NCBI GenBank assembly: GCA_905182525.1
Contig: CAJJBV010000001.1
Location: forward strand, 248,001 to 312,000
Source: Cryomorphaceae bacterium
Lineage (GTDB): Bacteria; Bacteroidota; Bacteroidia; Flavobacteriales_D; Parvicellaceae
DNA: 64,000 nucleotides
Reading direction: 5' to 3'
The notes below the pieces were generated by a model. The model did no database searches and was not told where the DNA came from. It was given only the letters and a program-made list of their open reading frames with translations. Every line of letters begins with the position of its first letter. The first letter of the stretch is position 1. Both the position numbers and the translations under genes were made by a program. Below are positions 47,955 through 61,100 of the stretch, one piece after another.

Positions 47955-49622
47955 ATGTGTGGAATTGTTGCGGTATTCGAAATTAATAATCCTGAAAAAT
48001 TAAGAATTCAGGTTTTAGAAATGTCAAGAAAAATAAGACACAGAGGTCCAGATTGGTCTGGAATATATTCATCCGAAAAGGCAATTTTAGCTCACGAAAG
48101 ATTATCTATTGTTGATCCTAAATCTGGTAAACAGCCACTCTATTCCAAAAACAAAAATTTAATTCTTGCAGCAAATGGTGAGATTTATAATCATAAAGAG
48201 ATAAAGTCAAGTCTAAAATCAAATTATGAGTTCACAACAAGTTCAGATTGTGAAGTTATTTTGGCATTGTATAAAGAAAAAGGAGTTGACTTTTTAGAAG
48301 ATTTAAATGGGATATTTTCATTTGCCTTATATGATTCCAAAAATGATTCTTATTTAATTGCAAGAGATCATATGGGTATTATTCCACTTTATATGGGTTG
48401 GGATTCAGAAAGAAATTTTTTTGTCGCTTCTGAGCTTAAAGCTTTAGAAGGATATTGTACGGAAATAAAGCTATTTCCACCTGGTCATTATTTTTCTAGT
48501 TTGGAAGGAAAGTTGGTCAAATGGTATAAAAGAAAATGGAATAATTATGAAAATGTAAAAGGAAATTCTACCGATATTTCGTTAATAAGAGATAGTTTAT
48601 CAAAAGCTGTTAAAAGACAATTAATGTCTGATGTTCCATATGGTGTTTTACTTTCTGGTGGTTTAGATTCTTCAATTACAACTGCCATAGCAAAAATGTA
48701 TTGTCAAAGCAGAATAGAATCTAACGATGTAAAAAAAGCTTGGTGGCCATCATTACATTCCTTTTCAGTTGGGTTAGAAAACTCTCCTGATTTAAAAGCA
48801 GCTAAAAAAGCATCAGAATATATTGGCACTATTCATCATGAAATTATTTTCACTGTTCAAGAGGGATTAGATGCTATCAAAGATGTTATTTATCATTTAG
48901 AAACTTACGATGTTACAACAATTAGAGCATCTACTCCAATGTACCTAATGGCAAGAGTCATAAAATCAATGGGTATTAAAATGGTAATTTCTGGGGAGGG
49001 AGCAGATGAAATTTTTGGAGGTTATCTTTATTTTCATAAAGCTCCTAACGAAGAGGAATTTCATAAAGAGACTGTAAGAAAACTAGAAAAACTTCACCAG
49101 TACGATTGTCTTAGAGCAAATAAATCACTAGCTGCTTGGGGAATAGAAGGAAGAGTTCCTTTTTTAGATAAGGAATTTTTAGATGTTGCTATGAGTATTA
49201 ATCCCAAGGATAAAATGATTTCTGAAAATAAAATGGAAAAATGGATTCTTAGAAAAGCATTTGAAGATCTTCTGCCCGAAGAAATTGCTTGGAGGCAAAA
49301 AGAACAATTTTCAGATGGAGTTGGTTATAATTGGATAGACGAGCTTAAAAAACTAGTAAATAATGAAGTAAGCGATGATTTATTTGAAAATTCAAAACAA
49401 ATGTTTCCAATAAATCCACCTCTTAGTAAAGAGGAATATTACTACAGAAGTATTTTTAAAACAAAGTTCCCCTCTGATACAGCTGCGTTATCTGTTCCTT
49501 CTGAGCCTTCGGTTGCTTGTAGTAGTAAAGCAGCATTAAAATGGGATTCCTCATTTTCAGGAAAAAACGATCCTTCAGGAAGATCTATAACCAATCATGA
49601 TAACAATTACAAAAACTTGTGA
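47955..49622 (+). CDS. asnB: Asparagine synthase (glutamine-hydrolysing), AsnB
   Basis: 555 aa. Begins MCGIVAVFE, where Cys2 (after Met removal, the N-terminal nucleophile) hydrolyses glutamine. N-terminal glutaminase domain with [27 protein letters not shown] and [10 protein letters not shown]; synthetase domain with [15 protein letters not shown] (PP-loop SGGLDSS) and [13 protein letters not shown]. Makes asparagine from aspartate with glutamine or ammonia and ATP. Lies 6 bases after amt, and its stop overlaps the ilvD GTG start by 4 bases (GTGA). Confidence 0.95.
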   Translation: MCGIVAVFEINNPEKLRIQVLEMSRKIRHRGPDWSGIYSSEKAILAHERLSIVDPKSGKQPLYSKNKNLILAANGEIYNHKEIKSSLKSNYEFTTSSDCEVILALYKEKGVDFLEDLNGIFSFALYDSKNDSYLIARDHMGIIPLYMGWDSERNFFVASELKALEGYCTEIKLFPPGHYFSSLEGKLVKWYKRKWNNYENVKGNSTDISLIRDSLSKAVKRQLMSDVPYGVLLSGGLDSSITTAIAKMYCQSRIESNDVKKAWWPSLHSFSVGLENSPDLKAAKKASEYIGTIHHEIIFTVQEGLDAIKDVIYHLETYDVTTIRASTPMYLMARVIKSMGIKMVISGEGADEIFGGYLYFHKAPNEEEFHKETVRKLEKLHQYDCLRANKSLAAWGIEGRVPFLDKEFLDVAMSINPKDKMISENKMEKWILRKAFEDLLPEEIAWRQKEQFSDGVGYNWIDELKKLVNNEVSDDLFENSKQMFPINPPLSKEEYYYRSIFKTKFPSDTAALSVPSEPSVACSSKAALKWDSSFSGKNDPSGRSITNHDNNYKNL

Positions 49623-51289
49623 AAAAATACAGTCATATTGTTTCTAACAATCCTTCTCAACCTGCTGCAAAAGCAATGTTGTATGCAATTGGACTTTCAG
49701 AAGATGAGCTAAACCAACCATTTATTGGTATTGGGAGTACTGGATATGAAGGGAATCCATGTAATATGCATTTGAATAATTTATCTACTGAAATAAAAAA
49801 AAATGTAAATCAAAATAAACTAACTGGACTAATTTTTAATACAATTGGAGTAAGCGATGGTATTTCAATGGGAACACCAGGAATGAGATATTCACTACCA
49901 TCAAGAGAAATTATTGCAGATTCTATGGAAACAGTCGTAGCAGGGATGAGTTATGATGGGTTAGTTACAGTAGTTGGTTGTGATAAAAATATGCCCGGTG
50001 CATTAATGGCGATGTTAAGATTAAATCGGCCAAGTATATTATCTTATGGTGGAACTATTAGATCTGGAAAATTCAAAAATAAAAAACTAGATATAGTTTC
50101 GGCATTTGAAGCTTGGGGTGAAAAAGTTTCGGGAAAAATAAATCAAAAAGACTTTGATTGTATAATTAAAAATGCCTGTCCAGGTGCTGGAGCTTGTGGC
50201 GGTATGTACACTGCAAATACCATGGCATCTGCTATTGAAGTTATGGGTTTTACGTTACCAAACAACTCTTCTACACCGGCAGTTTCAAAAGAAAAATTAA
50301 ACGATATTCAAAGAATTGGGATTGCGATGAAAAATCTTATCGATTTAGATTTAAAACCTTTAGACATAATTTCTAAAAAATCTTTTGAAAATGCAATGGT
50401 TTTAATTACTGCTTTAGGTGGCTCAACAAATGCAGTTTTACATTTATTAGCAATAGCACATACTGCAAACATTGATTTTAAGTTAGAGGATTTTCAAAAA
50501 ATTAGTGACAAAACACCATTTCTTGCTGATTTAAAACCAAGTGGTAAATACTTAATGGAAGATTTACATCAAGTTGGTGGAACATCTGCAGTAATAAAAT
50601 ATTTAATAAGTGAAAATCTTATTGATGGCTCTTGTATTACAGTAACAGGAAAAAGTCTATCAGAAAATCTTGCAGAATCTCCAGATTTAAGGGCCAATCA
50701 AAAGATAATTATGCCTATTGAAAGACCAATAAAAAATAGTGGACATATAAGAATTTTAAAAGGGAATTTAGCTCAAGAAGGGGCAGTAGCTAAAATAACT
50801 GGAAAAGAAGGATTATTATTCAAAGGAAAAGCTAGAGTTTATAATAGTGAACTGGAAGCAAATAATGGTATTAAAAATAGTGAGGTTAAAAAAGGTGATG
50901 TAGTTGTAATAAGATACGAAGGACCAATGGGAGGTCCTGGAATGCCCGAAATGCTTAAACCAACATCTGCAATTATAGGAGCAGGATTAGGAAAAGATGT
51001 TGCTCTTATTACCGACGGAAGATTTTCAGGTGGAACCCACGGGTTTGTAGTTGGTCATATATCTCCAGAAGCTCAAAAAGGTGGAGCAATAGCACTAATT
51101 GAAAATGGCGATTTAATAATTATTGATGCAGTTAAAAATACTATCACTCTGGATGTTAGTGATAATGAACTAAAAATTCGTAAATCAAAATGGATAAAAC
51201 CTAAATTAAAAGTTAAAAGTGGGAGTTTATATAAGTATGCAAAATGTGTTTCATCTGCATCATTAGGATGTATTACAGATAATTTATAA
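49619..51289 (+). CDS. ilvD: Dihydroxy-acid dehydratase
   Basis: 556 aa, starting at a GTG that overlaps the asnB stop. Iron-sulfur cysteines in VGCDKNMPG and [20 protein letters not shown]; other family blocks are [36 protein letters not shown] and [14 protein letters not shown], ending in the C-terminal [20 protein letters not shown]. Converts 2,3-dihydroxy acids to 2-oxo acids in valine and isoleucine synthesis. Two bases before ilvB. Confidence 0.97.
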   Translation: MKKYSHIVSNNPSQPAAKAMLYAIGLSEDELNQPFIGIGSTGYEGNPCNMHLNNLSTEIKKNVNQNKLTGLIFNTIGVSDGISMGTPGMRYSLPSREIIADSMETVVAGMSYDGLVTVVGCDKNMPGALMAMLRLNRPSILSYGGTIRSGKFKNKKLDIVSAFEAWGEKVSGKINQKDFDCIIKNACPGAGACGGMYTANTMASAIEVMGFTLPNNSSTPAVSKEKLNDIQRIGIAMKNLIDLDLKPLDIISKKSFENAMVLITALGGSTNAVLHLLAIAHTANIDFKLEDFQKISDKTPFLADLKPSGKYLMEDLHQVGGTSAVIKYLISENLIDGSCITVTGKSLSENLAESPDLRANQKIIMPIERPIKNSGHIRILKGNLAQEGAVAKITGKEGLLFKGKARVYNSELEANNGIKNSEVKKGDVVVIRYEGPMGGPGMPEMLKPTSAIIGAGLGKDVALITDGRFSGGTHGFVVGHISPEAQKGGAIALIENGDLIIIDAVKNTITLDVSDNELKIRKSKWIKPKLKVKSGSLYKYAKCVSSASLGCITDNL

Positions 51290-51291
51290 AA

Positions 51292-52977
51292 ATGAAAATT
51301 TCAGGTTCAGAAGCAATTATAAAATGTTTAATCGAAGAAAATGTTGATTTGATATATGGTTATCCTGGTGGAGCCATAATGCCATTTTATGATTCGCTTT
51401 ATAATTTTCAAGATCAAATTAATCATATTTTAGTAAGACACGAACAAGGTGCAACGCATGCAGCACAAGGTTATGCAAGGTCATCTGGTAAAATAGGTGT
51501 TGTTGTAGCTACTTCTGGACCAGGTGCCACAAATTTAGTAACAGGAATTGCTGATGCTCAAATAGATTCTACACCAATGGTTTGCATTACTGGTCAAGTT
51601 TCATCTAATTTATTGGGAACAGATGCATTTCAAGAAACTGATATTATTGGAATAACTACTCCAGTAACTAAATGGAATTATCAGATAACAAAAGCTTCTG
51701 AAATACCAGAAATTTTATCAAAAGCATTTTTTATTGCTAGATCTGGTAGACCTGGTCCCGTCTTAATTGACATTACAAAAGATGCTCAGTTTGAGATGAC
51801 AGATTTTAAATATAAAAAACATAAAAAGCTAAAAAGTTATAACCCAGAACCTAAAATATCAAAGTCTAAAATTAAAGATGCTGCAGAATTAATTAATAAA
51901 GCTAAAAAACCATTTATCATATTTGGACAAGGGGTTATTTTATCAAATTCCGAAAAAGAATTTATTAAATTAATTGAAAAGACAGGAATTCCCTCTGCAT
52001 GGACAATACTAGGACTGTCTGCAGTATCAACTGATCACTATTTAAACGTAGGTATGGTTGGTATGCATGGTAATTATGGACCCAATGTTCTTACCAATAA
52101 ATGTGATTTATTAATTGCAGTTGGAATGCGTTTTGATGATAGAGTTACTGGAAATTTAAATAAATATGCTAAGCAGGCAAAGATTATTCATTTAGAAATT
52201 GACCCAGCTGAAATTAATAAAAATGTAAAAGTTGATGTTGCGGTCTTAGGCAATTTAAAAAATACATTACCACTATTAATTCAAGAAGTAAAAACTAATA
52301 AGCACGGCAATTGGCTTAAAAAATTTAGAGAATATAATTCTATTGAATATAATAAAGTAATTAAGAAAGACCTTTTCCCAACAAAAGATAAAATAACTAT
52401 GGGAGAAGTAATTCATCAAATTAATGAAGTTACTAACGGAAATGCAATTATAGTTTCAGATGTAGGGCAACATCAAATGATTGCATGTCGTTATGCAAAG
52501 TTTAATGAGACTAAATCTAATATTACATCAGGAGGTCTAGGAACCATGGGGTTTGCTCTACCAGCTGCAATAGGAGCTAAAATGGGTGCGCCAAAAAGAG
52601 AAGTAATAGCAATTATTGGAGATGGTGGATTTCAAATGACAATACAAGAGTTAGGAACAATTTTTCAAACTGGAGTTCCCGTAAAAATAGTTGTATTAAA
52701 CAATGACTTTTTAGGAATGGTAAGACAATGGCAACAACTATTTTTCGATAAAAGATATTCCTCTACAGAAATGGTAAATCCTGATTTTGTTGCCATTGCT
52801 AAAGGATACCACATAGAATCAGAAAAAATTTCAAAAAGAGAAAACTTAAAACAAAGTATAAAAAAAATGATTGACTCTCCAAAACCATTTTTTATGGAAG
52901 TAGTTGTAGGAAAAGAAGACAATGTCTTTCCAATGATTCCAACAGGCGAGTCAGTCTCAAATATGAGATTAAGTTAA
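51292..52977 (+). CDS. ilvB: Acetolactate synthase large subunit
   Basis: 561 aa ThDP enzyme. N-terminal GSEAIIKCLIEENVDLIYGYPGGAIMPFYDSL (split) with the catalytic Glu in RHEQGATHAAQGYAR, central FAD-binding domain, and C-terminal ThDP/Mg site IIGDGGFQMTIQELGT...VLNNDFLGMVRQWQ. Condenses pyruvate to acetolactate (or acetohydroxybutyrate), the first step of branched-chain amino acid synthesis. Small subunit follows directly, 0 bases apart. Confidence 0.97.
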   Translation: MKISGSEAIIKCLIEENVDLIYGYPGGAIMPFYDSLYNFQDQINHILVRHEQGATHAAQGYARSSGKIGVVVATSGPGATNLVTGIADAQIDSTPMVCITGQVSSNLLGTDAFQETDIIGITTPVTKWNYQITKASEIPEILSKAFFIARSGRPGPVLIDITKDAQFEMTDFKYKKHKKLKSYNPEPKISKSKIKDAAELINKAKKPFIIFGQGVILSNSEKEFIKLIEKTGIPSAWTILGLSAVSTDHYLNVGMVGMHGNYGPNVLTNKCDLLIAVGMRFDDRVTGNLNKYAKQAKIIHLEIDPAEINKNVKVDVAVLGNLKNTLPLLIQEVKTNKHGNWLKKFREYNSIEYNKVIKKDLFPTKDKITMGEVIHQINEVTNGNAIIVSDVGQHQMIACRYAKFNETKSNITSGGLGTMGFALPAAIGAKMGAPKREVIAIIGDGGFQMTIQELGTIFQTGVPVKIVVLNNDFLGMVRQWQQLFFDKRYSSTEMVNPDFVAIAKGYHIESEKISKRENLKQSIKKMIDSPKPFFMEVVVGKEDNVFPMIPTGESVSNMRLS

Positions 52978-53500
52978 ATGATTAAAAAAGAAAATTATAC
53001 AGTTTCAATTTATGCAGAAAATAATATTGGTTTATTAAACCGAATATCTGCTATATTTCTAAAAAGACATATAAGTATTGATAGCATTAATAGCTCACCA
53101 TCGGAGCTGGATCAAGTATATAGATTTGTAATTGTTGTTTGTGTTAGCAAGAAAGACATTGAAAAGATTATAACCCAAATTGAAAAACAAATTGAGGTAA
53201 TTGCTGCATTTTTCCATACCGATCAGGAAACAATTTTTCAAGAGTCGGCACTTTACAAAGTAAAGTCTAAGTCTTTATTTGAAGAAAGACATATTCAGAA
53301 TATTATTAAGAATAGTCATGCAAAGATAGTTACTGTTTCTCCAGAATTTTTTGTCATAGAAAAAACTGGTTTTAGGAGAAGAAACAGAAAGGTTATATAG
53401 AGATCTTGCGCCATATGGACTTTTACAATTTGTAAGGTCGGGAAGAATTTCCGTTACAAAAGAACCATTAAATATTACAGAAATTTTAAAGGACAAGTAA
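52978..53500 (+). CDS. ilvN: Acetolactate synthase small subunit (one frameshift)
   Basis: Starts [38 protein letters not shown], an ACT domain as in IlvN/IlvH. It is open to 53400, where an extra T in the T-run near 53373 shifts the frame. Beyond it [33 protein letters not shown] and a stop at 53498 finish a ~174 aa protein, normal in length. Binds IlvB and gives valine feedback inhibition. Essential for prototrophy, so the frameshift is probably an error. Five bases before ilvC. Confidence 0.92.
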
Positions 53501-53505
53501 AAATT

Positions 53506-54972
53506 ATGAAAAATTATTTCAATCAATTATCCATCAGAGAACAACAATTAGAATTAGGAAAATGTAGGTTAATGAATAAATCTGAATTCTCTGAGGGAAT
53601 TAATTGCCTAATCGGTAAAAAAATTGTGATTATAGGCTGCGGAGCTCAAGGTTTAAACCAAGGACTTAATATGAGAGATTCTGGTTTAGATATTTCATAT
53701 GCTCTTAGAGATTCCGCTATTTCTGAAAAAAGAGAATCTTATAAAAATGCAACTGAGAATAATTTTCAAGTAGGAAGTTATAATGAAATGGTCCCAATGG
53801 CAGATTTAGTAATTAATTTAACTCCAGATAAAAATCATTCTTCGGTAGTGAATAGTGTAGTTCCTTTAATGAAAAAAGAATCTGTTTTTTCTTATTCTCA
53901 TGGTTTTAATATTGTTGAACAAGGTGAGAAAATTAGAGAAGACATCACTGTAATTATGGTTGCCCCCAAATGTCCAGGGAGTGAGGTTAGAAAAGAATTT
54001 GAGAGAGGTTTTGGAGTACCAACTTTGATTGCTGTACATTCTAAAAACGATCCTTTATTAAAAGGTTTTGAATATGCAAAAGCTTATGCAGTAGCAACTG
54101 GAGGACATAAAGCAGGAGTGCTTGAATCCTCTTTTATTGCCGAAGTAAAATCAGATCTAATGGGAGAACAAACTATTTTATGTGGTGTTTTACAAACAGG
54201 ATCAATCATGTGTTTTAATAAAATGATAGAATTGGGGGTTGAAGCTGGTTATGCATCAAAACTTATTCAATTTGGCTGGGAAACAATAACAGAAGCCTTA
54301 AAGCACGGGGGAATTACCAATATGATGGATAGGCTTTCAAATCCAGCTAAGATTAAAGCCTATAAAATTTCTGAAGAATTAAAAATAATAATGAAGCCAT
54401 TATTTAATAAGCATATGGACGATATATTGTCTGGAGATTTTTCCAAAACTATGATGGAAGACTGGAAAAATGATGACTATAATTTATTAAAATGGAGAGA
54501 AAAGACATCTAAAACAAAATTTGAAAATACTAATCCAACTGTTAATGAGATTAAAGAACAAGAGTATTTTGACAATGGGTTGCTGCTTGTTGCAATGGCA
54601 AAAGCGGGTGTGGAATTAGCATTTGAAACAATGACAGATGCTGGTATAAAAGATGCTTCTGCATATTACGAATCACTTCATGAAACTCCATTAATTGCAA
54701 ATACTATTGCTAGAAAGAAATTATTTGAAATGAATAGAATAATTTCAGATACTGCAGAATATGGTTGTTATTTATTCGATCATGCATGTAAACCACTATT
54801 AGGCGATTTTTTCAAAAATGTTAATAAAAACATAATTGGAGAAAAATTTACAGAACCAAATCAAATAGATAACAAAGAACTTATTAAAATAAATAAATTA
54901 ATAAGAAATCATCCAATTGAAAAAGTTGGAAAAAAATTGAGAAAGTCCATGATAAATATGAAGAATATTTAA
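53506..54972 (+). CDS. ilvC: Ketol-acid reductoisomerase, class II (long form)
   Basis: 488 aa, the long form as in E. coli. Rossmann nucleotide loop [19 protein letters not shown] with NADP specificity loop ([16 protein letters not shown]), [25 protein letters not shown], and a duplicated C-terminal knot domain ([15 protein letters not shown]; the second copy around ANTIARKK). Isomerises and reduces acetolactate to 2,3-dihydroxyisovalerate. Last gene of the ilv block. The next 164 bases hold no gene and no clear terminator. Confidence 0.97.
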   Translation: MKNYFNQLSIREQQLELGKCRLMNKSEFSEGINCLIGKKIVIIGCGAQGLNQGLNMRDSGLDISYALRDSAISEKRESYKNATENNFQVGSYNEMVPMADLVINLTPDKNHSSVVNSVVPLMKKESVFSYSHGFNIVEQGEKIREDITVIMVAPKCPGSEVRKEFERGFGVPTLIAVHSKNDPLLKGFEYAKAYAVATGGHKAGVLESSFIAEVKSDLMGEQTILCGVLQTGSIMCFNKMIELGVEAGYASKLIQFGWETITEALKHGGITNMMDRLSNPAKIKAYKISEELKIIMKPLFNKHMDDILSGDFSKTMMEDWKNDDYNLLKWREKTSKTKFENTNPTVNEIKEQEYFDNGLLLVAMAKAGVELAFETMTDAGIKDASAYYESLHETPLIANTIARKKLFEMNRIISDTAEYGCYLFDHACKPLLGDFFKNVNKNIIGEKFTEPNQIDNKELIKINKLIRNHPIEKVGKKLRKSMINMKNI

Positions 54973-55069
54973 GCTTTTCAACATTCTTTTATTAGTAAAT
55001 ATTAAAATGTGTAGGCTAATTATTAAAAACTTTATATGCAAAGTAATATTTATCCCAAAAAATGGTACT

Positions 55070-55148
55070 CAAAAATTTTGTTAAACATTATTTTTATTTT
55101 AAGTTTATCAAAATTTGTTAAAATATCCTCCAAAAATTGTTAAAAATG
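55070..55148 (+). promoter_or_regulatory. Three near-identical direct repeats before the giant surface-protein gene
   Basis: CAAAAATTTTGTTAAA at 55070, CAAAATTTGTTAAAA at 55109 and CAAAAATTGTTAAAA at 55131, the last reaching the ATG at 55146. Starts are 39 and 22 bases apart. May be regulator or promoter sites; low complexity makes chance possible. Confidence 0.35.
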
Positions 55149-58100
55149 AAAAAATTTATACCCTTTGTTTTATCGCTAATAGTAGCAACTAATTTTTATT
55201 CTCAAACTTTATATTGTACATCTGGTGGGCCAGCAAACACTACGGATTCTAATGTAGAAAGTGTTGATTTAACTGGATCTAATTCAACAAGTATTGCATT
55301 TACAGGATGTCCAGGTGTTACTGGTGTTTCTCAAGACACCTCCCTTTCTGTAGATTTAATTGGGGATTCATCATACACTATAGATGTTCAATTTGGAACA
55401 TGTGGTGGTAGTTACTTTGGATATGGATCTGTTTGGATAGACTGGGATGAAGACAAAACTTTTGAAGCATCCGAAGTAATTGGCACATGGGATGGCACAC
55501 CAGGTCCAGCAAATGCAATTTCTTCTTTTACATTTACTGTACCATTATTTGCCATGAATGGCCAAACAAGAATTAGAGTAATGCAATGGGAAGATTGGCC
55601 TGTTGGTAGCGCTTCTACGCCACTAGACCCATGTGGATCATATTTATATGGTTCTGTAAACGATTTTACAGTAAATATTTCTGGAGCTTTTACTCCAACT
55701 TGTCCTAAACCAACTAATTTAACAGCAAGTAATATAACGTCAAACTCAGCTGATCTTTCTTGGACAGCAGGAGGAACTGAAACTTCATGGAATATAGAAT
55801 ACTCTTTTGCTGGTTTTACTCAAGGCACAGGTAGTCTAACCACAATTTCCGTTACTAACCCTACTATAACTGGTCTTAATTCTGGTTCTAATTATCAATA
55901 TTATGTACAGGCTATTTGTAGTACTAATGATATTAGCGTTTGGTCTGGTCCTTATACATTTACAACACCATGTTCTAATTCTGTTCCACCTACATTAGAA
56001 AACTTCGACTCAGGATTTCCAGTTTGTTGGTCTCAGGACCAAACCGATGATTTTGATTGGACTCTAGGTTCAAATGGAACTCCATCAGCACCAACTGGCC
56101 CGTCTGATGATGTAACTGGTGGTGGTAATTATATGTTTATAGAAACATCTCTTCCAAGAACAACTGGAGATTCTGCCTTACTAGTTTCTGAAAATTATGA
56201 TTTATCTAGTTTAACTAGTCCTCAAATAACTTTTTATTCTCATATGTTTGGTGCTTCAATTGGTGAATTATCTGTTTGGATTACAGATGCTTCTGGAATA
56301 GCTACTCGAGTTTTTGTTAAAAACGGTGACCAAGGAGACCAATGGAATGAAGAAATTGTATCACTATCTAACTATTCAGGAATCGTTCAATTTACCATTT
56401 TGGGTGTAGTTAGTGATAATGGTTCTGGAACATCTTTTTGGGGAGATATAGCAATAGATAATTTTGAAGTTATCGAAGCTCCTACATGTCCTAAACCATT
56501 AAGTAACTTTTTTAGTCTTTCTAATATATTTGCAACAAATGGAGACTTATCGTGGTTAACAGCTGGAAATGAATCTTTATGGGAAGTTCAATGGGGGGCT
56601 AATGGTTTTCCATTGGGAAATGGTTTTATAGATACTACCTCTTCAAATCAAAATTTCTCATTGACTAACCTTTTACCATCAACTTCTCATGATGTTTATG
56701 TTAGAGCAATTTGCGGAGTTGGCGATACTAGTCTTTGGTCTCAAGCTGTTACATTTACTACTCCATGTTTAGCATTAACTCCACCTCAAATTGAAGATTT
56801 TTCTACTGGGTGCTTTACCAACAATATGTTGGTCTCAAGCTGGAAATGGAACTCCATCAACTGGTCCAACACAATTTGGCACTAGTGGTTGGACTACTGA
56901 CGGATTTCAAAATGTAGGTACTACTGGTGCTGCTAGATGCAATTTATTTACTACTGGAGACAATGAATGGCTTATTTCTCCTCAATACGATTTTTCTACT
57001 GGCGGTCCTTATCAAATTGAGTTTGATTTTGGAGTATTTCCAGCAAATGGAACATCACCTGGAACTTTAGGTTCTGATGACAGAGTTGAAGTATTAATAA
57101 CAAGAGACGGTGGAGCATCTTGGAGTGTTATAAGAAATTTTAATAACAATTATGTCACTTCTTTAGGCGGTAGTCATGAAATTGTTGGCCTTCCAAACGA
57201 TAGTGGAACAGTTCAATTTGCATTCTGGGCATCTGAAGGTTCTATAAGTGATCTAGTAAGTAGCGATGTAATGCTTGATAATTTTGAAATTATAAATATG
57301 CCTAGTTGTCCAGAGATATCAACTTTACTATTAAATAATGTAAGCTGATAGCTCTGTTGATCTTTCTTGGTTTATAGTTGGATCAGAAACATCATGGAAT
57401 ATTCAATATGGCCAACCCGGATTTACTATTGGTACAGGTTCTAATTTAGTATCTAGTTCAAATACATATACTTTAACTAATTTAAATTCTGCAAATAATT
57501 ATGATGTTTATGTTCAAGCAATATGTTCTCCTACTGAGGTTAGCTTGTGGGTTGGGCCATTAAATTTTACTACTCTTGAAGTTTGTCCTAGCCCAACTAA
57601 TTTGTCTGATAGTAACACTACTGCAAATAGTGCTGATTTATATTGGACAGTGGGTGGTAGTGAAACAAGCTTGGGTAATAGAATATGGAACTTTCAGGTT
57701 TTTCCCAAGGAAGTGGAACTGTTGTTTCTGCAACAACTAATCCATATGTTTTAACAGGATTAGTTTCTTCTACAGATTACGACTACTATTTAAGAGCTGA
57801 TTGCGGAACAGATACTAGTTTTTGGGCAGGTCCCCATTCATTTACAACTGCATTCCAATGTCCTGCAAATGCTGTTTGCGGAACATATAATAGTGGAGAT
57901 ATTCCATCTGATTTCGATTATTTAGCCAATGGTCAAGTATCTTCTTGTCCTGGGACAATTGATGTTGTTATACCAACTGGGTATGTTCTTGACAGCATAC
58001 AAACAATGTATGATATGACTGCAACTGGTGGTGCTTGGATGAGTGAACAAAGGTCTAGAATATTTGTTCCTTCGATTGGAGCAGGAGAACAAGTTTCAGC

Positions 58101-61100
58101 TTCTGGAACAGGAGGAAGTCTTGCAGGAACTGAGAGTTACTCTAGAATGACTAATTTTTCTTACGGATTTAACGCAACAGATACGGTTTCCATAGAAATG
58201 CATGCTGGAAGAACATGGGGTGGATCAGGATGTAATACTACATTCAATTATGTGGATAATGGATCTTGGATGGTAATTGCTTACTATGGTTTAGCCCCAA
58301 GTTGTCTATCTCCCTATGGAATTGCAATTAGCAATTTAACTTCAACTAGTGCTGATATTTCTTGGGTTGCTCCAAATAATACAGATACTACATATAATTT
58401 ACAATATGGAACTTCTGGGTTTATACCTGGAACAGGAACCTCTTCTATTGTAAATGGAAACACATCATATTCAATAACTGGTTTAATTGGTTCAACTACT
58501 TATGACTTTTATATTCAAACATTATGTAATTCTGGAGACTCAAGTAATTTAATAGGGCCGATTAGTTTCACTACATCGATTCAAGGTCCTGTGGGAGTGA
58601 CTTGTACAACTGGAAATCCTGGGACTATTTTTTCTGAAGATGCAGAAAATGGTCAAGGTGCATGGACAGGAAATTTTGTTACTAGCGGTTTTGGATGGAC
58701 GTTAAATTCTGGACCTACTGGTTCAGTTGGTACAGGTCCAAATGCTGCGCATAGTGGAAGTAATTATTTATACTTCGAAACTTCTGGTGCTAGTTGGCCA
58801 ATGAATGGAGCCATTGTATCTCCAATGATAGATTTATCGAATGTTTCTGGTGATGCAGAACTTTCGTTTTGGATTCATGCCTATGGAGCTGACATAGGAA
58901 CATTAAATGTTGGTGTTAGCAATAGTCCAACTGGAACATTTACAAATGTTTTTTCATCTATTGGACAAATACAAACTTCTAATGCTGATTCTTTTATTAA
59001 TGTTGGAGTTAATCTTGCTAGCTATATTGGACAAAATATATATCTAGAATTCGACTACACATCAGGAACTTCTTTTGCAGGTGACATTGCTATTGATTTA
59101 ATTGAAATAAATACTTGTTTGGGATGTCCTGCTCCTACTGCATTATCTGCCTCAAATTTAACTGCAAATTCTGCTGATCTTTCTTGGACATGCAGGAGGT
59201 ACAGAAACAACTTGGGATTTAGAGTATGATTTTTCTGGGTTTGCACAAGGAAGCGGAACGGTTCTTTCAGTGAGTTCAAATCCTTACAATTTATCAGGTT
59301 TAAATCCTGCTTCCAGTTATGATTATTATCTTAGAGCTGATTGTGGCAATGACTCTAGTGTCTGGGTTGGCCCTTATACGTTTACTACACCATGCGTAAC
59401 TGTTAATGCACCTTATCAACAAAACTTTTCGTCTGGTAATCTACCAAATTGTTGGTCTCAAAGTGTAATAACTGGTGATGGGTGGCGATTTACAGGAACA
59501 CCAGGGTACGATGCAGCAAATAATGGTCGAGCTGGTGGAAGTTTTACTTGGATAGATTTTTCTGGAACTGACCAAGGTACCGTTATGGAAGTTATTCCAG
59601 TTGATGTTTCTAATTCTACAACACCAATTATTGAGTTCGACTATTTTAATTATAATTCTATTAATTCAACACCTGCAAACCTATTATTTGTTGAAGCTTT
59701 TGACGGTGCTAATTGGGTGTTAGTTGATTCTATTCAAGATAATTCCTTACCAGGATGGAATACTTACAATTTCTCATTATCTGGCTTTAGTGTTGCTGGA
59801 GTGGTTTCAGTTAGATTAAGAGGAGAGTCTGGTGGTTCTTCTCAAGATTTTTACAATGATATCTTAGTGGATAATTTATACATCGGTAATCCAGCTACTT
59901 GTCCTCAATTACTTTCCAATTCAATAAATTTGGATTCATCAGGGACAAATTTTGTTAATGTTTCTTGGTCTGGTGGAAATAACGCTAATCAGTGGGAAAT
60001 TGAATATGGTATTACTGGATTTAATTTAGGTAATGGTAGTTCTGTAATATCTATTGATTCTAATTATTCAATTACAGGACTTAATCCTTTAACATCTTAT
60101 GATGGTTATATAAGAGCAATTTGTGGAGCTGGTGATTCAAGCTTATGGATTGGTCCTTTTTCTTTTACTACACTTTTTGAATGTCCTCCTAATGCAGTAT
60201 GTGCGACTTATAATTCTGGAGACATACCTACAGATGACCTTTATTTAGGTCAACCGTTAGGATCATCCACATGTCCAGGTGTCTTAAGTCTAACAATTCC
60301 AACTGGAAATGTTATCGATAGTGTAAGAACTTTCCTAGATATAACTGCTGCAAATGGAGCTTGGATGAGCGAACAAAGGCATAGAATTAAGATTGATGCT
60401 CCTAACGTGCCAATTGGCCCTCTGAGATTTGGTCTAAACGGAAATTCGCTGCATGGAACAGAATCTTATGATTATTCTTTTAATTCAATGTTTGGATACA
60501 ATATTGGAAATACTATTAACTTTGAATTACATGCCGGTAGAACCTGGTCTTCAGGAGGATTCAATGGTTGTTTAACTTATAATAATAAGGTTGATAGCTC
60601 TAGTTGGACTGTTATTGCCTATTATGGCTCACCGCAATCTTGTGCAATAGCTTATAACTTAACTACAAATAATATTTCTAATACTGTTGCTAACTTAAGT
60701 TGGACTTCAGGATCAGTTAATGATTCATTGTGGCATGTTTATTTGGTTCCCGATACTATTCCAGGATCAGCAATTGTTCCGGATTCCAGTCACTTAATAG
60801 TTTCAACTAATGACACATTATCGTTAACTGGTCTTAACCCAAGTTCTGATTATTTGGTATACGTTAGAACAATATGTTCTGCTACTGACTCAAGTATTTT
60901 AGCTAGACCATTATCATTTTTCAACATTTTCTAACTGTCCAAATCCGGGAATTTTATCATTATCAAATAAAACTTTAAATAGTGCTGATATTTCATGGTT
61001 ACCTAATTATTTAAATACATCAGATAAATTTTGAAATTGAATACGGTCTTACTGGATTTACGCCATCAAATGGAGTTATTGATACTACTAGCTTTACAAC

